Source of the DNA: Coriobacteriia bacterium
Lineage (GTDB): Bacteria; Actinomycetota; Coriobacteriia; Coriobacteriales; UMGS124
Assembly: GCA_018368455.1 (NCBI GenBank)
Contig: JAGZEG010000006.1
Span: 1-64,000 of the forward strand
Direction of reading: 5' to 3'
Length of the DNA: 64,000 nucleotides
Every line of letters begins with the position of its first letter. Positions within the stretch are counted from its first letter, which is position 1. The position numbers and the translations under genes are program-made. Below, one piece after another: positions 43,912 through 52,794 of the stretch. Under the pieces are notes generated by a model, which worked only from the letters and a program-made list of their open reading frames with translations, was not told where the DNA came from and did no database searches.

Positions 43912-44436
43912 ATGTCCGAGACCACAGACGCCGCGGTGTCCGCGTTCGAGGCGCAGCAGGCCAGCGCGCCTACCCCGCAGGAGAAGCGCCGTGCAAAGGT
44001 GAGCGAGCGCCTGCAGGACCCCGAGATCGCGCGCGACTGCCGCACGCTCGGCGGCATGGTGCAGATCTGGTGCGCCGACCACCACGACGACGCCCTGCGC
44101 GTACCGTACTCGCGACTCGGCACCCAGGAGGGCATCTACGAGGGGCATAAGCCGCCGCGTCTCTGCCCGGACTGCGCGGCCCACCTTGAGTACGGCGAGA
44201 TGCGGCGCGCGCTGTGTCCCAACGATCCAAAGCCGAGCTGCCACCTCTGCGAGATCCACTGCTATAAGCCTGACGAGCGGGCCTGGCAGCGCCAGGTCAT
44301 GGCCTACGCCGGTCCTCGCGCCATGTTCCGCGGCATGTTCTTCGACGCCCTGCACCACCTGCGCCAGGAGGCCCGCGGCAGCAAAGCCCTCAGGGCACGC
44401 AAGGCGACATCGCACGAAAGCCGGAACTCGCAATAG
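43912..44436 (+). CDS. Nitrous oxide-stimulated promoter family (YgbA-type) cysteine protein
   Basis: A 174-aa protein with the family's cysteine pattern RLCPDCAAHLEYGEMRRALC and PKPSCHLCEIHCYKPDERAW. This pattern probably binds a metal or Fe-S cluster. E. coli YgbA is controlled by NsrR and linked to nitrosative stress recovery. AGGAG 8 nt before the ATG supports the start. The upstream dyad suggests its own repressor. Confidence 0.85.
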   Translation: MSETTDAAVSAFEAQQASAPTPQEKRRAKVSERLQDPEIARDCRTLGGMVQIWCADHHDDALRVPYSRLGTQEGIYEGHKPPRLCPDCAAHLEYGEMRRALCPNDPKPSCHLCEIHCYKPDERAWQRQVMAYAGPRAMFRGMFFDALHHLRQEARGSKALRARKATSHESRNSQ

Positions 44437-44441
44437 CTAGA

Positions 44442-44480
44442 GTGCCGCCGAGCCGCTTCCCTGCGACCCGGCGGCACCTT
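44442..44480. terminator. Terminator between convergent YgbA-type and fbp genes
   Basis: GTGCCGCCG (44442-44450) pairs with CGGCGGCAC (44469-44477), with a CTTCTTAT tail on the plus strand. It lies between the two stop codons and may serve both genes. Confidence 0.7.
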
Positions 44481-44481
44481 C

Positions 44482-46536
44482 TTATAGGCTCCGTGCCCAG
44501 TCCTGCGCCCACGCATCAATCTGGGCTCTCCCCTTTGCCTCCCAGTCGTTATCTTCCCGAGACCCCGGATAGGCACTCAGGCGTCGCTTCGTTCCTGGCG
44601 TCTCTCCGATCTGCTGGGGACGCCCGTGCTCGACCAGCACTTGCTCCTCGTGCGTCGTGTCGGCACCCTCGTTCAGCACGGCGTCGAGCCCCGGGAAGTC
44701 CCCATGCGCCACAAGGCGCGCGCCGTTCGCATCGTCGATGAGCGTGTAGCCCGCGATACCCGTGCTCTTGCGATACGCCTTGCAGAAGCCGCCGTCGATG
44801 ACGAGGCGGCGCCCCTCACTGCGCACCGGCAGCTGGCCCTTCGGCAGCTTGACCGGCGTGTGCCCGTTCACGATGACACCTGCCTGCGGATCAACCCCGA
44901 ACTCCGCCAGGATGCGCCCACACAGCTCGGGGTCGTCGTTCGTCAGCGTGTAGTAGGGATCCTGCGGCTCCTTCCACGTCGACTCGTCGGCGATATAGGT
45001 GCGCTCGAACGTCTTCACGACGCGCCCCATGAACGTTGACTGCCAGCCCGTCCAGAAGAAGCCCATCCAGTCGAGATCGCGCTGCTCGCGATCCTTCCAT
45101 GCGCGGCGACACAGCATGTCTGTCCAGTCAAGCAGATCCTTGCCCGAGCGTGTCTCCCCGTCATCGCAGGCAACCTCGGCAAACGTCCCGTCCCCGTTCA
45201 GCGGCACGCATCCATGGATGAGCAGGTAGCGATCGGCGACGCGGTACACCTCGCCCTCGAGATAGAGCCACATGACCTGCTTCTGCAGGTGCCCGCTGCC
45301 CGTGAACGATGCAACGAGCTCGTCCATCAGAGTCTGTTCTGCCTGTGTAAACGCATAGGGATCGCCGTCGGGAGCACCCAGCACGCCCGTCAACGTCGGG
45401 AAATCGCACGTGATGAGCGGGTACTCCGCCTCGCCCACGCGCACCGTGCCCGTCGCCAGGTCGATCTTGTCGAGCAGGAGGCGCCCCTCCATGTGCCACT
45501 CGGGATGCCGACGAATCGCTTGCCCCTCGGCCTTGAACAGCAGCACCGAGATCGCCTTCATGACCGGGGAGAGCTTGGCATCGGGCCCCTCGTCGGCATA
45601 CGTTGCCGACGCAAACTCCCGCAGCGAGTCGAGACTGATCCCGTAGCCCTCCTCAAACTTGGCAACGTTGCCGTACTTGAGGTTGTTGCGCAGCACCGTC
45701 GCGATGCACGCCGGGTCGCCGGCCGCCGCGCCCATCCAGCAGACGTCGTGGTTGCCCCACTGGACGTCCACCTCGGGCTGGGTCATGAGCTCATCGAGCA
45801 CAATATCGCCGCGCGCCCCGCGGTCCCAGATGTCGCCCACCATGTGCAGCCTCCCGCTCACGAGCTGGCGCGCATAGGCGGCAAGCTGGGCAAGGACCGC
45901 CTCCGCGTACCCCTGCTCCACAAGGCCGTCGACAGTCGCGCCATACGCATGCTGAGCTGCAGGCGTCGTCGCCCAGAAGACGAGCGCCCTCATGTCCTCA
46001 AGCGGCAGGATGAGCTCGCTCTTGGCACGCCAGCCACCATAGGGGCCGAGAATGTGGAGATGGGCCCGCGCACCCAGCTCGTCCACCTGCATACCTCGTG
46101 ACTCTGCCGAGGTCATGGCCTCGGAGCGCTCTTTAGCCGAGCCGCAGGAGCACAGTTCGCGATCATCCCACAGGTCCCCGTTCATCTCGATACAGACCAA
46201 GTTGCTCGCCGGGTTCACACGGCAAAACGCGTCGATCAGTCGGCACGCCTCTCGCACGCGGTGCCGCCACCAACGGCGGTCAACCTGCCCTGCCTCGCGT
46301 TCGCGAGCCACGACACCACGCGGGTAACACAGCAGCGTATACAACCGGTTGACTTCGGGGCTATCGAGCGCCTCATCAAGAGCCCGCGCGATGGCGCGGC
46401 GCAGCTCCCCGGAACACGAACGCAACAGATGGCGGAAAGCCTCCGCCTCGCCATGGATATCACTCACAAAGTGCATGGGAGGCTTCGGCAAAGCAAGCTC
46501 GCCTTGGCCGACAGACTCGCTTGAATAGAAAGCCAT
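44482..46536 (-). CDS. fbp: Fructose-1,6-bisphosphatase class III
   Basis: A 684-aa gluconeogenic phosphatase of the Firmicutes-type class III, built on a metallophosphoesterase core. Metal motifs are FVSDIHGEAE, MVGDIWDRGARGD, QWGNHDVCWMG and VNGHTPVKLPKGQ, with a C-terminal IDGGFCKAY. The length (~650-680 aa) is typical. AAGGGA precedes the ATG. It stands alone and is convergent with the YgbA-type gene. Confidence 0.95.
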   Translation of the reverse strand: MAFYSSESVGQGELALPKPPMHFVSDIHGEAEAFRHLLRSCSGELRRAIARALDEALDSPEVNRLYTLLCYPRGVVAREREAGQVDRRWWRHRVREACRLIDAFCRVNPASNLVCIEMNGDLWDDRELCSCGSAKERSEAMTSAESRGMQVDELGARAHLHILGPYGGWRAKSELILPLEDMRALVFWATTPAAQHAYGATVDGLVEQGYAEAVLAQLAAYARQLVSGRLHMVGDIWDRGARGDIVLDELMTQPEVDVQWGNHDVCWMGAAAGDPACIATVLRNNLKYGNVAKFEEGYGISLDSLREFASATYADEGPDAKLSPVMKAISVLLFKAEGQAIRRHPEWHMEGRLLLDKIDLATGTVRVGEAEYPLITCDFPTLTGVLGAPDGDPYAFTQAEQTLMDELVASFTGSGHLQKQVMWLYLEGEVYRVADRYLLIHGCVPLNGDGTFAEVACDDGETRSGKDLLDWTDMLCRRAWKDREQRDLDWMGFFWTGWQSTFMGRVVKTFERTYIADESTWKEPQDPYYTLTNDDPELCGRILAEFGVDPQAGVIVNGHTPVKLPKGQLPVRSEGRRLVIDGGFCKAYRKSTGIAGYTLIDDANGARLVAHGDFPGLDAVLNEGADTTHEEQVLVEHGRPQQIGETPGTKRRLSAYPGSREDNDWEAKGRAQIDAWAQDWARSL

Positions 46537-46716
46537 GGCATGCGTCCCTTCTCGTCAGGAGAAATCCCAAGTATTTATCAGCTTAGCGCTTCGCACCGCC
46601 AAAAATGCGCCATACGCGCAAACGCCCCGCAGGGCGTAACAATTCGCGCCGCGTGCGACACGGAAAGGGCATGCCAGGCAACATAGGTGGAAGGGCGGGG
46701 CTCTTTCGGGGCGTCC

Positions 46717-46961
46717 CGCTAAAAAAGAGCGCTCTGGCGACGAGGGACGAACGGTCCTGCTAAAAAACGACGCTTAGGTGAGGCGGTGCATCCCGAGATG
46801 CGAGCAAAACACCAGGTCGACCGATCCGAGATGGCACCCCGCCAGCGGAATGGCAGCGTTTCCGCAGGTTCGACTGATCTCCTGCATGAAAGCACCTCCC
46901 CAGAACGTCTTTTTTTATCAGGCGATGGCCGGGGAGGTCGCCAAACCGGCATTTCTTAGCT
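46717..46961. repeat. Four-copy 25-bp repeat palindrome, family E, 41-bp pitch
   Basis: Forward cores at 46717-46741 and 46758-46782; inverted cores at 46896-46920 and 46937-46961. Both pairs are exactly 41 bp apart and cores begin NGCTAARAA (TGATAAAAAAA in the 46896 copy). Outer copies end TGGCGAC, inner ones end GAG. The 113-bp centre contains a possible peptide ORF. It lies between fbp and crcB. Confidence 0.82.
46774..46887 (-). CDS. Possible 37-aa peptide inside repeat island
   Basis: An ORF with a strong GGGGAGG site 7 nt before the ATG; the peptide begins MQEISRTCGNAAIPLAGC. It occupies the centre of a family E palindrome, and its ribosome binding site and stop codon fall within repeat cores. 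It may therefore be an accident of the repeat, or the repeat may exist to control it. Confidence 0.3.
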   Translation of the reverse strand: MQEISRTCGNAAIPLAGCHLGSVDLVFCSHLGMHRLT

Positions 46962-46969
46962 TGCCGGCG

Positions 46970-47371
46970 CTACCGCGCAAGGACCGCCTGTGCCACGGCA
47001 TGGCCCAGTGCCACCGCCGCCAGGCATACCAGCAGCGTGCCCGCGGCATAGCCCGCAGCAAGCAAGTGCTGCCCACCCTGCCACAGCGTGTACGTCTCGT
47101 TACTGAACGTGCTCATCGTCGTAAAGCCGCCGAGCATGCCCGTCACCAAGAACAGCGTGAGCTGCGGCCGTGTCGGCACCAGCGCGCCGAGTATCGGACT
47201 CAGGACGCCAATGACGAAGCAGCCCAGCGCGTTAACGGCGAGCGTGCCCAGCGGCATGGCAGCCGCCCAGGCGATGCCACCCAACAGATTCGTGACGCCC
47301 ATCGAACCCAGGTAGCGCAGAGTGGCGCCCAACGCACCACCGCCGGCTACGGCGAGGATGTTGCCCAGCAT
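46970..47371 (-). CDS. crcB: Fluoride channel FluC/CrcB
   Basis: A 133-aa small membrane protein with four TM segments. It forms a dimeric fluoride exporter. Signatures: GGGALGATLRYLGS, GTLAVNALGCFVIGVLS and GMLGGFTTMSTFSNE (the Phe/Ser/Thr pore motif). GAGGGGAG supports the start at 47371. An intrinsic terminator lies only 26 nt upstream, so expression seems to need readthrough. A single copy is present. Confidence 0.94.
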   Translation of the reverse strand: MLGNILAVAGGGALGATLRYLGSMGVTNLLGGIAWAAAMPLGTLAVNALGCFVIGVLSPILGALVPTRPQLTLFLVTGMLGGFTTMSTFSNETYTLWQGGQHLLAAGYAAGTLLVCLAAVALGHAVAQAVLAR

Positions 47372-47396
47372 CGCGTATCGACTCCCCTCTCGCACG

Positions 47397-47431
47397 AAAA
47401 AGCGCGGGCCACCGCACTGGGCAGCCCGCGC
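47397..47431 (-). terminator. Intrinsic terminator immediately upstream of crcB
   Basis: On the minus strand GCGCGGGC (47424-47431) pairs with GCCCGCGC (47402-47409), with extra inner pairs, followed by TTTTT. It ends the DUF1385 unit, or acts as the expression platform of a crcB leader. Confidence 0.8.
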
Positions 47432-47558
47432 GCAATCGCAAAGAATAACCCACCCATCCGGGGCTTCGTGGCCACGCGCCCGCTCCCGCAAAGCCGCCAC
47501 GCCAGCCCATGCCAACCACGTGCCGGTTCACAGAACTGTCGCGCCGTATGTTTCCCCG

Positions 47559-48866
47559 CTACTCCGCAGCCGCCGCACGGCGTCCGTGGCCCGCAGCCGG
47601 ATCGAGCGGGCAGCCCTCGAGCGCGGCACGGTCGACCGGTAGCCCGTCAGCGTCGAGCTCGCGACCCTCCTCGGCAGCCTCGCGGGCGATGACGGCCTTC
47701 ATCGAGGCGATGGCGCACTCGAGCATGCTGTCGTCCGGCTCGTTCGTCGTGATGAGCTGCATAGCCATACCCGGTGCCAACACGACCTTGACCAGCGGGT
47801 TCTCGGGATGCGATCCCGCCCAGCGCACCGTGATCTCATAGGACAGCCCCGCAACGACCGGGATCAGCACGATGCGCGACAGCAGCACAACAAGGAAGCG
47901 CCCGATGCCCTCGCCCAAGCCCATGGCGCTGGCGATGAGGTCGGTCGGAAACACCGTGAACACGATGATGGACACGATGAGCGTCATGATGATGAACGCC
48001 GTGCCGCAGCGCACGTGCTGACGCGAGAAGCGGCGCGCGTTCTCCGGCGTCAGCGGCAGGCCGTGCTCGAGGCAGTGAATCGTCTTGTGCTCGGCGCCGT
48101 GATAGCCAAACATGCGCTTGATATCGGGCATAAGACTGATGAGCCACATGTACAGCACGAAAATGCCAGCGCGTAGGATGCCGTCGACGATGTTCCAGGC
48201 AACCATGTTCTGGCTGCTGTAGTCGCCCACGATGAGGTTCGTCACGAACGCCGGCACGAAGATGAATAGCGCCACGCCCAGCACAACGCCGATCAGCATG
48301 GAGACGCCCATCCACCCCGCGATCCCGCCTTCTTCCGGCTCGGTCGCATCGTGGGGATGTTCCTCGGTGCTCAGACAGTCCTCGTCCCGCGCACCCTGCG
48401 GCTGCGCACTGCGGAACTGCGCCCGAGGAACATCCCCGCGCTGCTCTCCCCCAGTGGGATCGTTGCCCTTGTCAGAGAGGAGGTTTGAGCACTGCGGATT
48501 TTTCTGCGCGCCCTGAGACGCATCCGTGTCCTCGTCCTCCGAGAAGTCGTATGCGTGATCCGCCACGATGGCCATGGCCTTGAACTGCAGCACGAGCGAC
48601 TCGACGAGGCTCACGCATCCGCGCACGAGCGGCCAGCGGCGCCACGACTGCTTCTTGCCATAGCCCGGCACGTCGTGCTCCTCGAGGTAAATGCCTCCCT
48701 CAGGCTCGCGCACGGCGACGGCCCAGCTGTAACGACCACGCATCATGACGCCCTCGAGCATAGCGGCGCCGCCGATGTGGCTCTGAAACAGCTCGTCAGC
48801 GTGGTCGTGGTTCATTTTCTTGGCGCCGCATGCCGCACGGGCCTCGCGGTCGGTGGTTGTCTTCAT
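47559..48866 (-). CDS. DUF1385 membrane protein (YqhQ-like)
   Basis: A 435-aa protein. The conserved DUF1385 core begins IGGAAMLEGVMMRGRYSWAVAVR. It continues through the membrane region GYHGAEHKTIHCLEHGLPLT and RRFSRQHVRCGTAFIIMTLI, and ends near GMAMQLITTNEPDDSMLECAI. About five TM segments are predicted. A hydrophilic insert of ~75 residues (about 115-190) precedes the first TM block. The function of the family is unknown. The start at 48866 has only a weak AAAGG; an ATG at codon 18 has no better site. Confidence 0.85.
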   Translation of the reverse strand: MKTTTDREARAACGAKKMNHDHADELFQSHIGGAAMLEGVMMRGRYSWAVAVREPEGGIYLEEHDVPGYGKKQSWRRWPLVRGCVSLVESLVLQFKAMAIVADHAYDFSEDEDTDASQGAQKNPQCSNLLSDKGNDPTGGEQRGDVPRAQFRSAQPQGARDEDCLSTEEHPHDATEPEEGGIAGWMGVSMLIGVVLGVALFIFVPAFVTNLIVGDYSSQNMVAWNIVDGILRAGIFVLYMWLISLMPDIKRMFGYHGAEHKTIHCLEHGLPLTPENARRFSRQHVRCGTAFIIMTLIVSIIVFTVFPTDLIASAMGLGEGIGRFLVVLLSRIVLIPVVAGLSYEITVRWAGSHPENPLVKVVLAPGMAMQLITTNEPDDSMLECAIASMKAVIAREAAEEGRELDADGLPVDRAALEGCPLDPAAGHGRRAAAAE

Positions 48867-48971
48867 AAACGGACGTGCCTTTCATCTCGATGTGTCAGAC
48901 GGATATCGTACCCCAAGGGGTCGTCCGGCACACGTCGAAGCTCCCGCACAAACCCGCAAGCCCCATGTCGC

Positions 48972-49301
48972 CTAGTTGGAACTGCCCGGCCGATCCCGCC
49001 CCGCATCGGGAGCAGAGCCCGTCCCGTGGGCGCCGTCCACCATGCGCGTCGCGCGCTCTACGACGCCCGGCAGATACTCATTAGCCTTCCCCACGACCTT
49101 GACCGCAGCCGACGAGACCTTCTCCATGAGCTCGGGATTGCGCTCTCGCAGGTTCTCGACGGCCTTCTCCCCTGCGGCGACGAGTTCCTGAGGCGTTGGG
49201 CCCACCTGCCGAGCCACCTGGGCAACCTTCCGCCCGATCTGCGGCGCAGCTGACATCGCGGCGTGTCCCGCTATGCGGCCCAGCTTGCCCATCACGCCCA
49301 T
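48972..49301 (-). CDS. Hypothetical small helical protein
   Basis: A 109-aa protein starting MGVMGKLGRIAGHAAM, mainly amphipathic helix (VGPTPQELVAAGEKAVENLR, ELMEKVSSAAVKVVG) with a Gly/Pro/Asp-rich tail. No family was recognised. GAGGAGG lies 9 nt before the ATG at 49301 and directly abuts an ATG at 49310, so the former is preferred. It follows the rpmE terminator by about 40 nt. Confidence 0.55.
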   Translation of the reverse strand: MGVMGKLGRIAGHAAMSAAPQIGRKVAQVARQVGPTPQELVAAGEKAVENLRERNPELMEKVSSAAVKVVGKANEYLPGVVERATRMVDGAHGTGSAPDAGRDRPGSSN

Positions 49302-49338
49302 GGCGCCCATCCTCCTCGTCTTGCCTCGGCCGCGGCAT

Positions 49339-49378
49339 CAAAAAAGCGGCTCCCCGGGATTATCCCCAGAGAGCCGCT
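49339..49378 (-). terminator. Intrinsic terminator of rpmE
   Basis: On the minus strand AGCGGCTC pairs with GAGCCGCT and is followed by a run of T, about 40 nt past the rpmE stop. Confidence 0.88.
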
Positions 49379-49420
49379 CTCTTACAAGCTCAACGCAGGC
49401 GTCGCGCCTCGAGCAGGGCC

Positions 49421-49828
49421 TTACTCGGCAGCCTGCTCCTCAGCCGCGGGAGCCTCCTCGGCGGGAGCCTCAGCGGGGGCAGCGGCGGCCTTGGCGGCGT
49501 ACTCGGCAGCACGCTTGGCCTTCTCGGCAGCCTTGCGCTCGCGCTCGGCCTTGGCGGCAGCCTCGGCCTCGGCCTTCGCAGCGGCCTTGGCAGCCTTCTG
49601 CTCCTCGGCCTTCTTGAGAGCGGCCTGGGCAGCGCTGCCGAACTTGTCGGCGAAGCGCTGGACACGTCCGCCCGTATCAACGAACTTCTGCTGGCCCGTG
49701 TAGAACGGGTGGCACTCGTTGCAGAGTTCGACGGTGATCTCAGGCTTGGTGGAGTGCGTCTTGAACGTGTTGCCGCACGTGCAGCGCACGGTGCACTCGA
49801 CGTACTCCGGGTGGATACCCTTCTTCAT
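49421..49828 (-). CDS. rpmE: Ribosomal protein bL31 with Ala/Lys/Glu-rich extension
   Basis: A 135-aa protein. The L31 core is residues 1-68 (MKKGIHPEYVECTVRCTCGN, GQQKFVDTGGRVQRFADKFG), with zinc ligands C16, C18, C36 and C39. It is therefore the zinc-binding form. The remaining ~67 residues are a low-complexity helix of Ala, Glu and Lys absent from standard L31 (~70-80 aa). AAGGAG sets the start at 49828. Its own terminator follows. Confidence 0.93.
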   Translation of the reverse strand: MKKGIHPEYVECTVRCTCGNTFKTHSTKPEITVELCNECHPFYTGQQKFVDTGGRVQRFADKFGSAAQAALKKAEEQKAAKAAAKAEAEAAAKAERERKAAEKAKRAAEYAAKAAAAPAEAPAEEAPAAEEQAAE

Positions 49829-49975
49829 GGATGATGCTCCTTCTGAGAGGTGGCATTGTCTTGGTTCCGACCAAGACCGGACAAACAGGCGAATGATAGC
49901 ACGATGAGAAGTCTCGCTCGCCTGTCCGCATCGCCTTGTCGCCCAGCCCCACGAGGTGTCCACGAGCGCATCGCT

Positions 49976-52294
49976 CTACTGGGCGGCCCCCTCCGGGCCC
50001 CACTGCGCACCGGATGCCTCGGTCAACGCCGCCGTCGTTGCGTCGAGCTGCGCCTGAACCTCCTCGATACTCAGCTCGTCCTCGGGCACGAAGGCGTCAC
50101 TCTCGGAAAACGCCCTGTTGAGCGGCGTCCACACCACCTGGATGTCAGGAGTCGGACGCGAGAGATAGGCCGCCACAAGCGGGTTCTCAACCGCGTCGCG
50201 CGCCATCGGCACGCCGTCGACCGTCACAGTGTTTGGGTCAGCAAAGTCATCGAGTTCGAAGCTGGTCAGCGGCCCGAACTGCCCGTCGGCCCCGTACCCG
50301 TAGAACGTGCGGTACTCAAAGCCGTCCGCGCCCCCGGTCATCAGGTACGTCTTGCCCTGGAACAGGCACAGGCCCAGACGTTGCGTGCCGCCATCGCTGC
50401 CGTTGATGTCCTCCGTGTGCAGCAGGCACGTCAGCGCGCCTCCGTCGGCACTCCAGATCTCCGTGATGTAGCTGCCGTATATCTCGTTGCCCACGGCCCA
50501 GTCGGGCACCGGCGCGTTGCGATCGCGATAGACGACGAGCAGCTCGTTGTCCCCGTCTGCGTCGAAGTCCACGAGCTGGGCGGCGCACAGGCCGACGTAG
50601 TACCGATTGCCAAACTCCTCCGAGCTCAGAAGCTCGCGCCCATAGAGGTTGCCGTACTCGTTGATCTTCGACAGGTAGAGCGATGCCGCCTGCGCGGCGT
50701 CCGTCGGGGCATCTCCGGGCCCAACGGGCGCCATCTGGCACGCCTCTCCCCCACAAGCGCACACGCTGTCCAGCGCCTGCATCTCAAGACCCCAGAACAT
50801 GTCGCTGTACGTGCTCACGATAGACAGCAGCGACGAGCGCGACGCGATTTGGTTGTCGCACGACTCGAGGATGGCCTGGGCGCCTTCCTGGTTTGCCCAC
50901 CAGTGCGCGGAGACGTCCTGCGCCCACGTGCGCGCCTCGCCGAGCGCATACATCTGGTAGCCGAGATAGGCTTGGAAGCCACGCACGAAACGAGCGGAGT
51001 CAGCCTGTGACAGGCCGCTTGCATCTCCGCCAGTCACAGCAGTGATGGCCGCGTCAAACGATGAGCTCAGCCCCTGGCGCAGATACTGTCCCACCAGATA
51101 GGTGCCGACCAGCCCCATGTTGGCGTCGGCGACGTCTCCGGACGAGAACACGAGGTTCAGCGTGTCCATGCCGATAGCGAGCAGCGGGTTATCCGCGCCC
51201 AAATCGGCCCACAGGAAGCCCATGATCACGTTTGCCCCGGTATCTGAGACCTGGCTCAGGACCAGCTGGCCGTTCGAGGCGTCGAGCGGCATATTGAGCA
51301 TCGCGCCCTCGTAGGCATCGATGACGCGCGTCGCCGCCGCCACGAACTCCGGGTCGTCCGAAGCGGCATCGCGCGCGGCCATGAGCAGCTCGATGCGATT
51401 CCAGTCGGCGCCGTACGCCGCGTTGATGTTCGCCCACGTCCTGAGTGCGCTCGAGGCCAGCTTGTACGAGGAGGTCGCCGCGCTGTATACCTGGCTGAGT
51501 CCCTTGAGGGCGCCCACCGTCTTGCCGAGCGATGTGCCGGAAGGCTCGCCCGTCATCTTCGCCCAGGCCTGCATCACCGGGCCGTTCTCGGCCAGATCTC
51601 CCTCAAAGAGATCAGCCGTGAAGCCCCAGTAAGTCCCCACGGCGTCCATCAGCGCATCGGGAACCTTGGGGGCGTCATCGACAGTCCCCGCGTCATAGGC
51701 GAGCCAGCCCAGGATGGCAGCCTCATAGAGATGCTGCATCGTGAGATTGGACGGACCGTTGTACACGCTATTGAGAAACGTCGACGAGAACGCAAGCGTG
51801 CCATTGGCGAGAATCTGTTCGGCAACCTGCTCGTACTGCGGCTGGGTAAGACCGAGGAACAGCTGGTACGGCGAGCTCGAGCCGTCGCCCGCTTCGCCGA
51901 TGCCCAGCATGAGGGACCGGGCCATCCAGGGGTAGTAGCCAGTATCGAATGCTGCCCGCGCCTGAACGCAAGCCGCGTCAGGACAGGCCGTGCCGCACGG
52001 GCAAGCCGCCGGCGTGCCTGCGGCAGGCGTGCCCGACGTCTGCGAGGCATCCAAAGGGCCGGGCGAAGGCGCGGCGGAGGGGGCGCCGGCTGCGGCAACG
52101 GGAGCCGTCGTCGTGGTGCCCAGCGCGGGGTCCGCCGACACCTCGTCCGCCCACGCTGGGCTTCCCAGCAAGCCGCTCGCCAGGTAGAGGCCCAAGCCCG
52201 CAAGGAACACGCGAGAGAAGCCGTTCCGCCCGTCGCTCTGCACGCGATCCCCCGACTCGAACATCTCCCGCTTCCATTCCGCCTCGTAGCCCAC
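49976..52294 (-). CDS. Large secreted protein of unknown function
   Basis: A 772-aa protein. A long positively charged n-region is followed by the hydrophobic stretch VFLAGLGLYLASGLLG and likely cleavage at AWA-DE (near residue 50). A Pro/Ala/Ser/Thr linker leads to a Cys cluster (ACPCGTACPDAAC). A large helical region then leads to a C-terminal part with LVDFDADGDNELLVVYRDRN, a DxDxDG calcium-type loop as in FG-GAP/VCBS repeats. A GTG start at 52294 with GGAGG nine nt upstream is preferred over an internal ATG at 52264. No family was recognised. Confidence 0.65.
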   Translation of the reverse strand: MGYEAEWKREMFESGDRVQSDGRNGFSRVFLAGLGLYLASGLLGSPAWADEVSADPALGTTTTAPVAAAGAPSAAPSPGPLDASQTSGTPAAGTPAACPCGTACPDAACVQARAAFDTGYYPWMARSLMLGIGEAGDGSSSPYQLFLGLTQPQYEQVAEQILANGTLAFSSTFLNSVYNGPSNLTMQHLYEAAILGWLAYDAGTVDDAPKVPDALMDAVGTYWGFTADLFEGDLAENGPVMQAWAKMTGEPSGTSLGKTVGALKGLSQVYSAATSSYKLASSALRTWANINAAYGADWNRIELLMAARDAASDDPEFVAAATRVIDAYEGAMLNMPLDASNGQLVLSQVSDTGANVIMGFLWADLGADNPLLAIGMDTLNLVFSSGDVADANMGLVGTYLVGQYLRQGLSSSFDAAITAVTGGDASGLSQADSARFVRGFQAYLGYQMYALGEARTWAQDVSAHWWANQEGAQAILESCDNQIASRSSLLSIVSTYSDMFWGLEMQALDSVCACGGEACQMAPVGPGDAPTDAAQAASLYLSKINEYGNLYGRELLSSEEFGNRYYVGLCAAQLVDFDADGDNELLVVYRDRNAPVPDWAVGNEIYGSYITEIWSADGGALTCLLHTEDINGSDGGTQRLGLCLFQGKTYLMTGGADGFEYRTFYGYGADGQFGPLTSFELDDFADPNTVTVDGVPMARDAVENPLVAAYLSRPTPDIQVVWTPLNRAFSESDAFVPEDELSIEEVQAQLDATTAALTEASGAQWGPEGAAQ

Positions 52295-52475
52295 GATGCT
52301 CGCCCTCCGCCCCGTCGCGTCGTGTTGAAAGCCCTGTCGCTCCAAAGCATAAAAGCGCCCGAGAAATGCGTCTAGGGACTGCCGGGGACCGGGGCGGCTC
52401 CAGTGTGCCCAAGGCGCATTGAGGAGGCGCGCGTCAACAAAAACGGAGTCGAGTGCAGCGTAATGAGAGGCATTT

Positions 52476-52720
52476 TGGCAAGAATCGATGCCAGTGCGGC
52501 AGAAACGCAGCGGCCGTGGCAAGAATCGGCGCTAGTGCGGTGTCTATCAGGTCTGAGGGCAGACGCGTGCGGGGCATCGATGCGAGCGAGCTGGGCTTTC
52601 TCCGGAACGCAGGCTCCCTAGAGGTACGACCCGCTGCGGAATCCGCCCACGAGCACCGCACTCGCGGCCATTCTTGTCACGGCCGTTCTTATTTCACCAC
52701 ACTAGAGGGGATTCTTGCCA
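52476..52720. repeat. Four-copy 25-bp repeat palindrome, family D, 41-bp pitch
   Basis: Forward cores at 52476-52500 and 52517-52541; inverted cores at 52655-52679 and 52696-52720, both pairs exactly 41 bp apart. Cores read TGGCAAGAAT, about five variable bases, then CYAGTGCGG. The 16-bp spacers both end CGGCCG when read in core orientation. The 113-bp centre holds no gene. It lies between a HEAT-repeat gene end and the secreted-protein start, in tandem orientation. Confidence 0.87.
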
Positions 52721-52794
52721 CTCCGGGAGTCTCTTACCCCTCGCACCGGCGCGAGCAGCGCCGCGGCAGGGCGGCGGTCTCCGCACGGCATGCT

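Noticed and set aside
46921..46975. A plus-strand GGCGATGG ... TCGCCAAAC resembling the start of a fluoride riboswitch near crcB
   Set aside because: It lies on the wrong strand, at the 3' end of crcB, with no rightward gene to control. The GTCGCCAAAC part is explained by a family E repeat core at 46937-46961.
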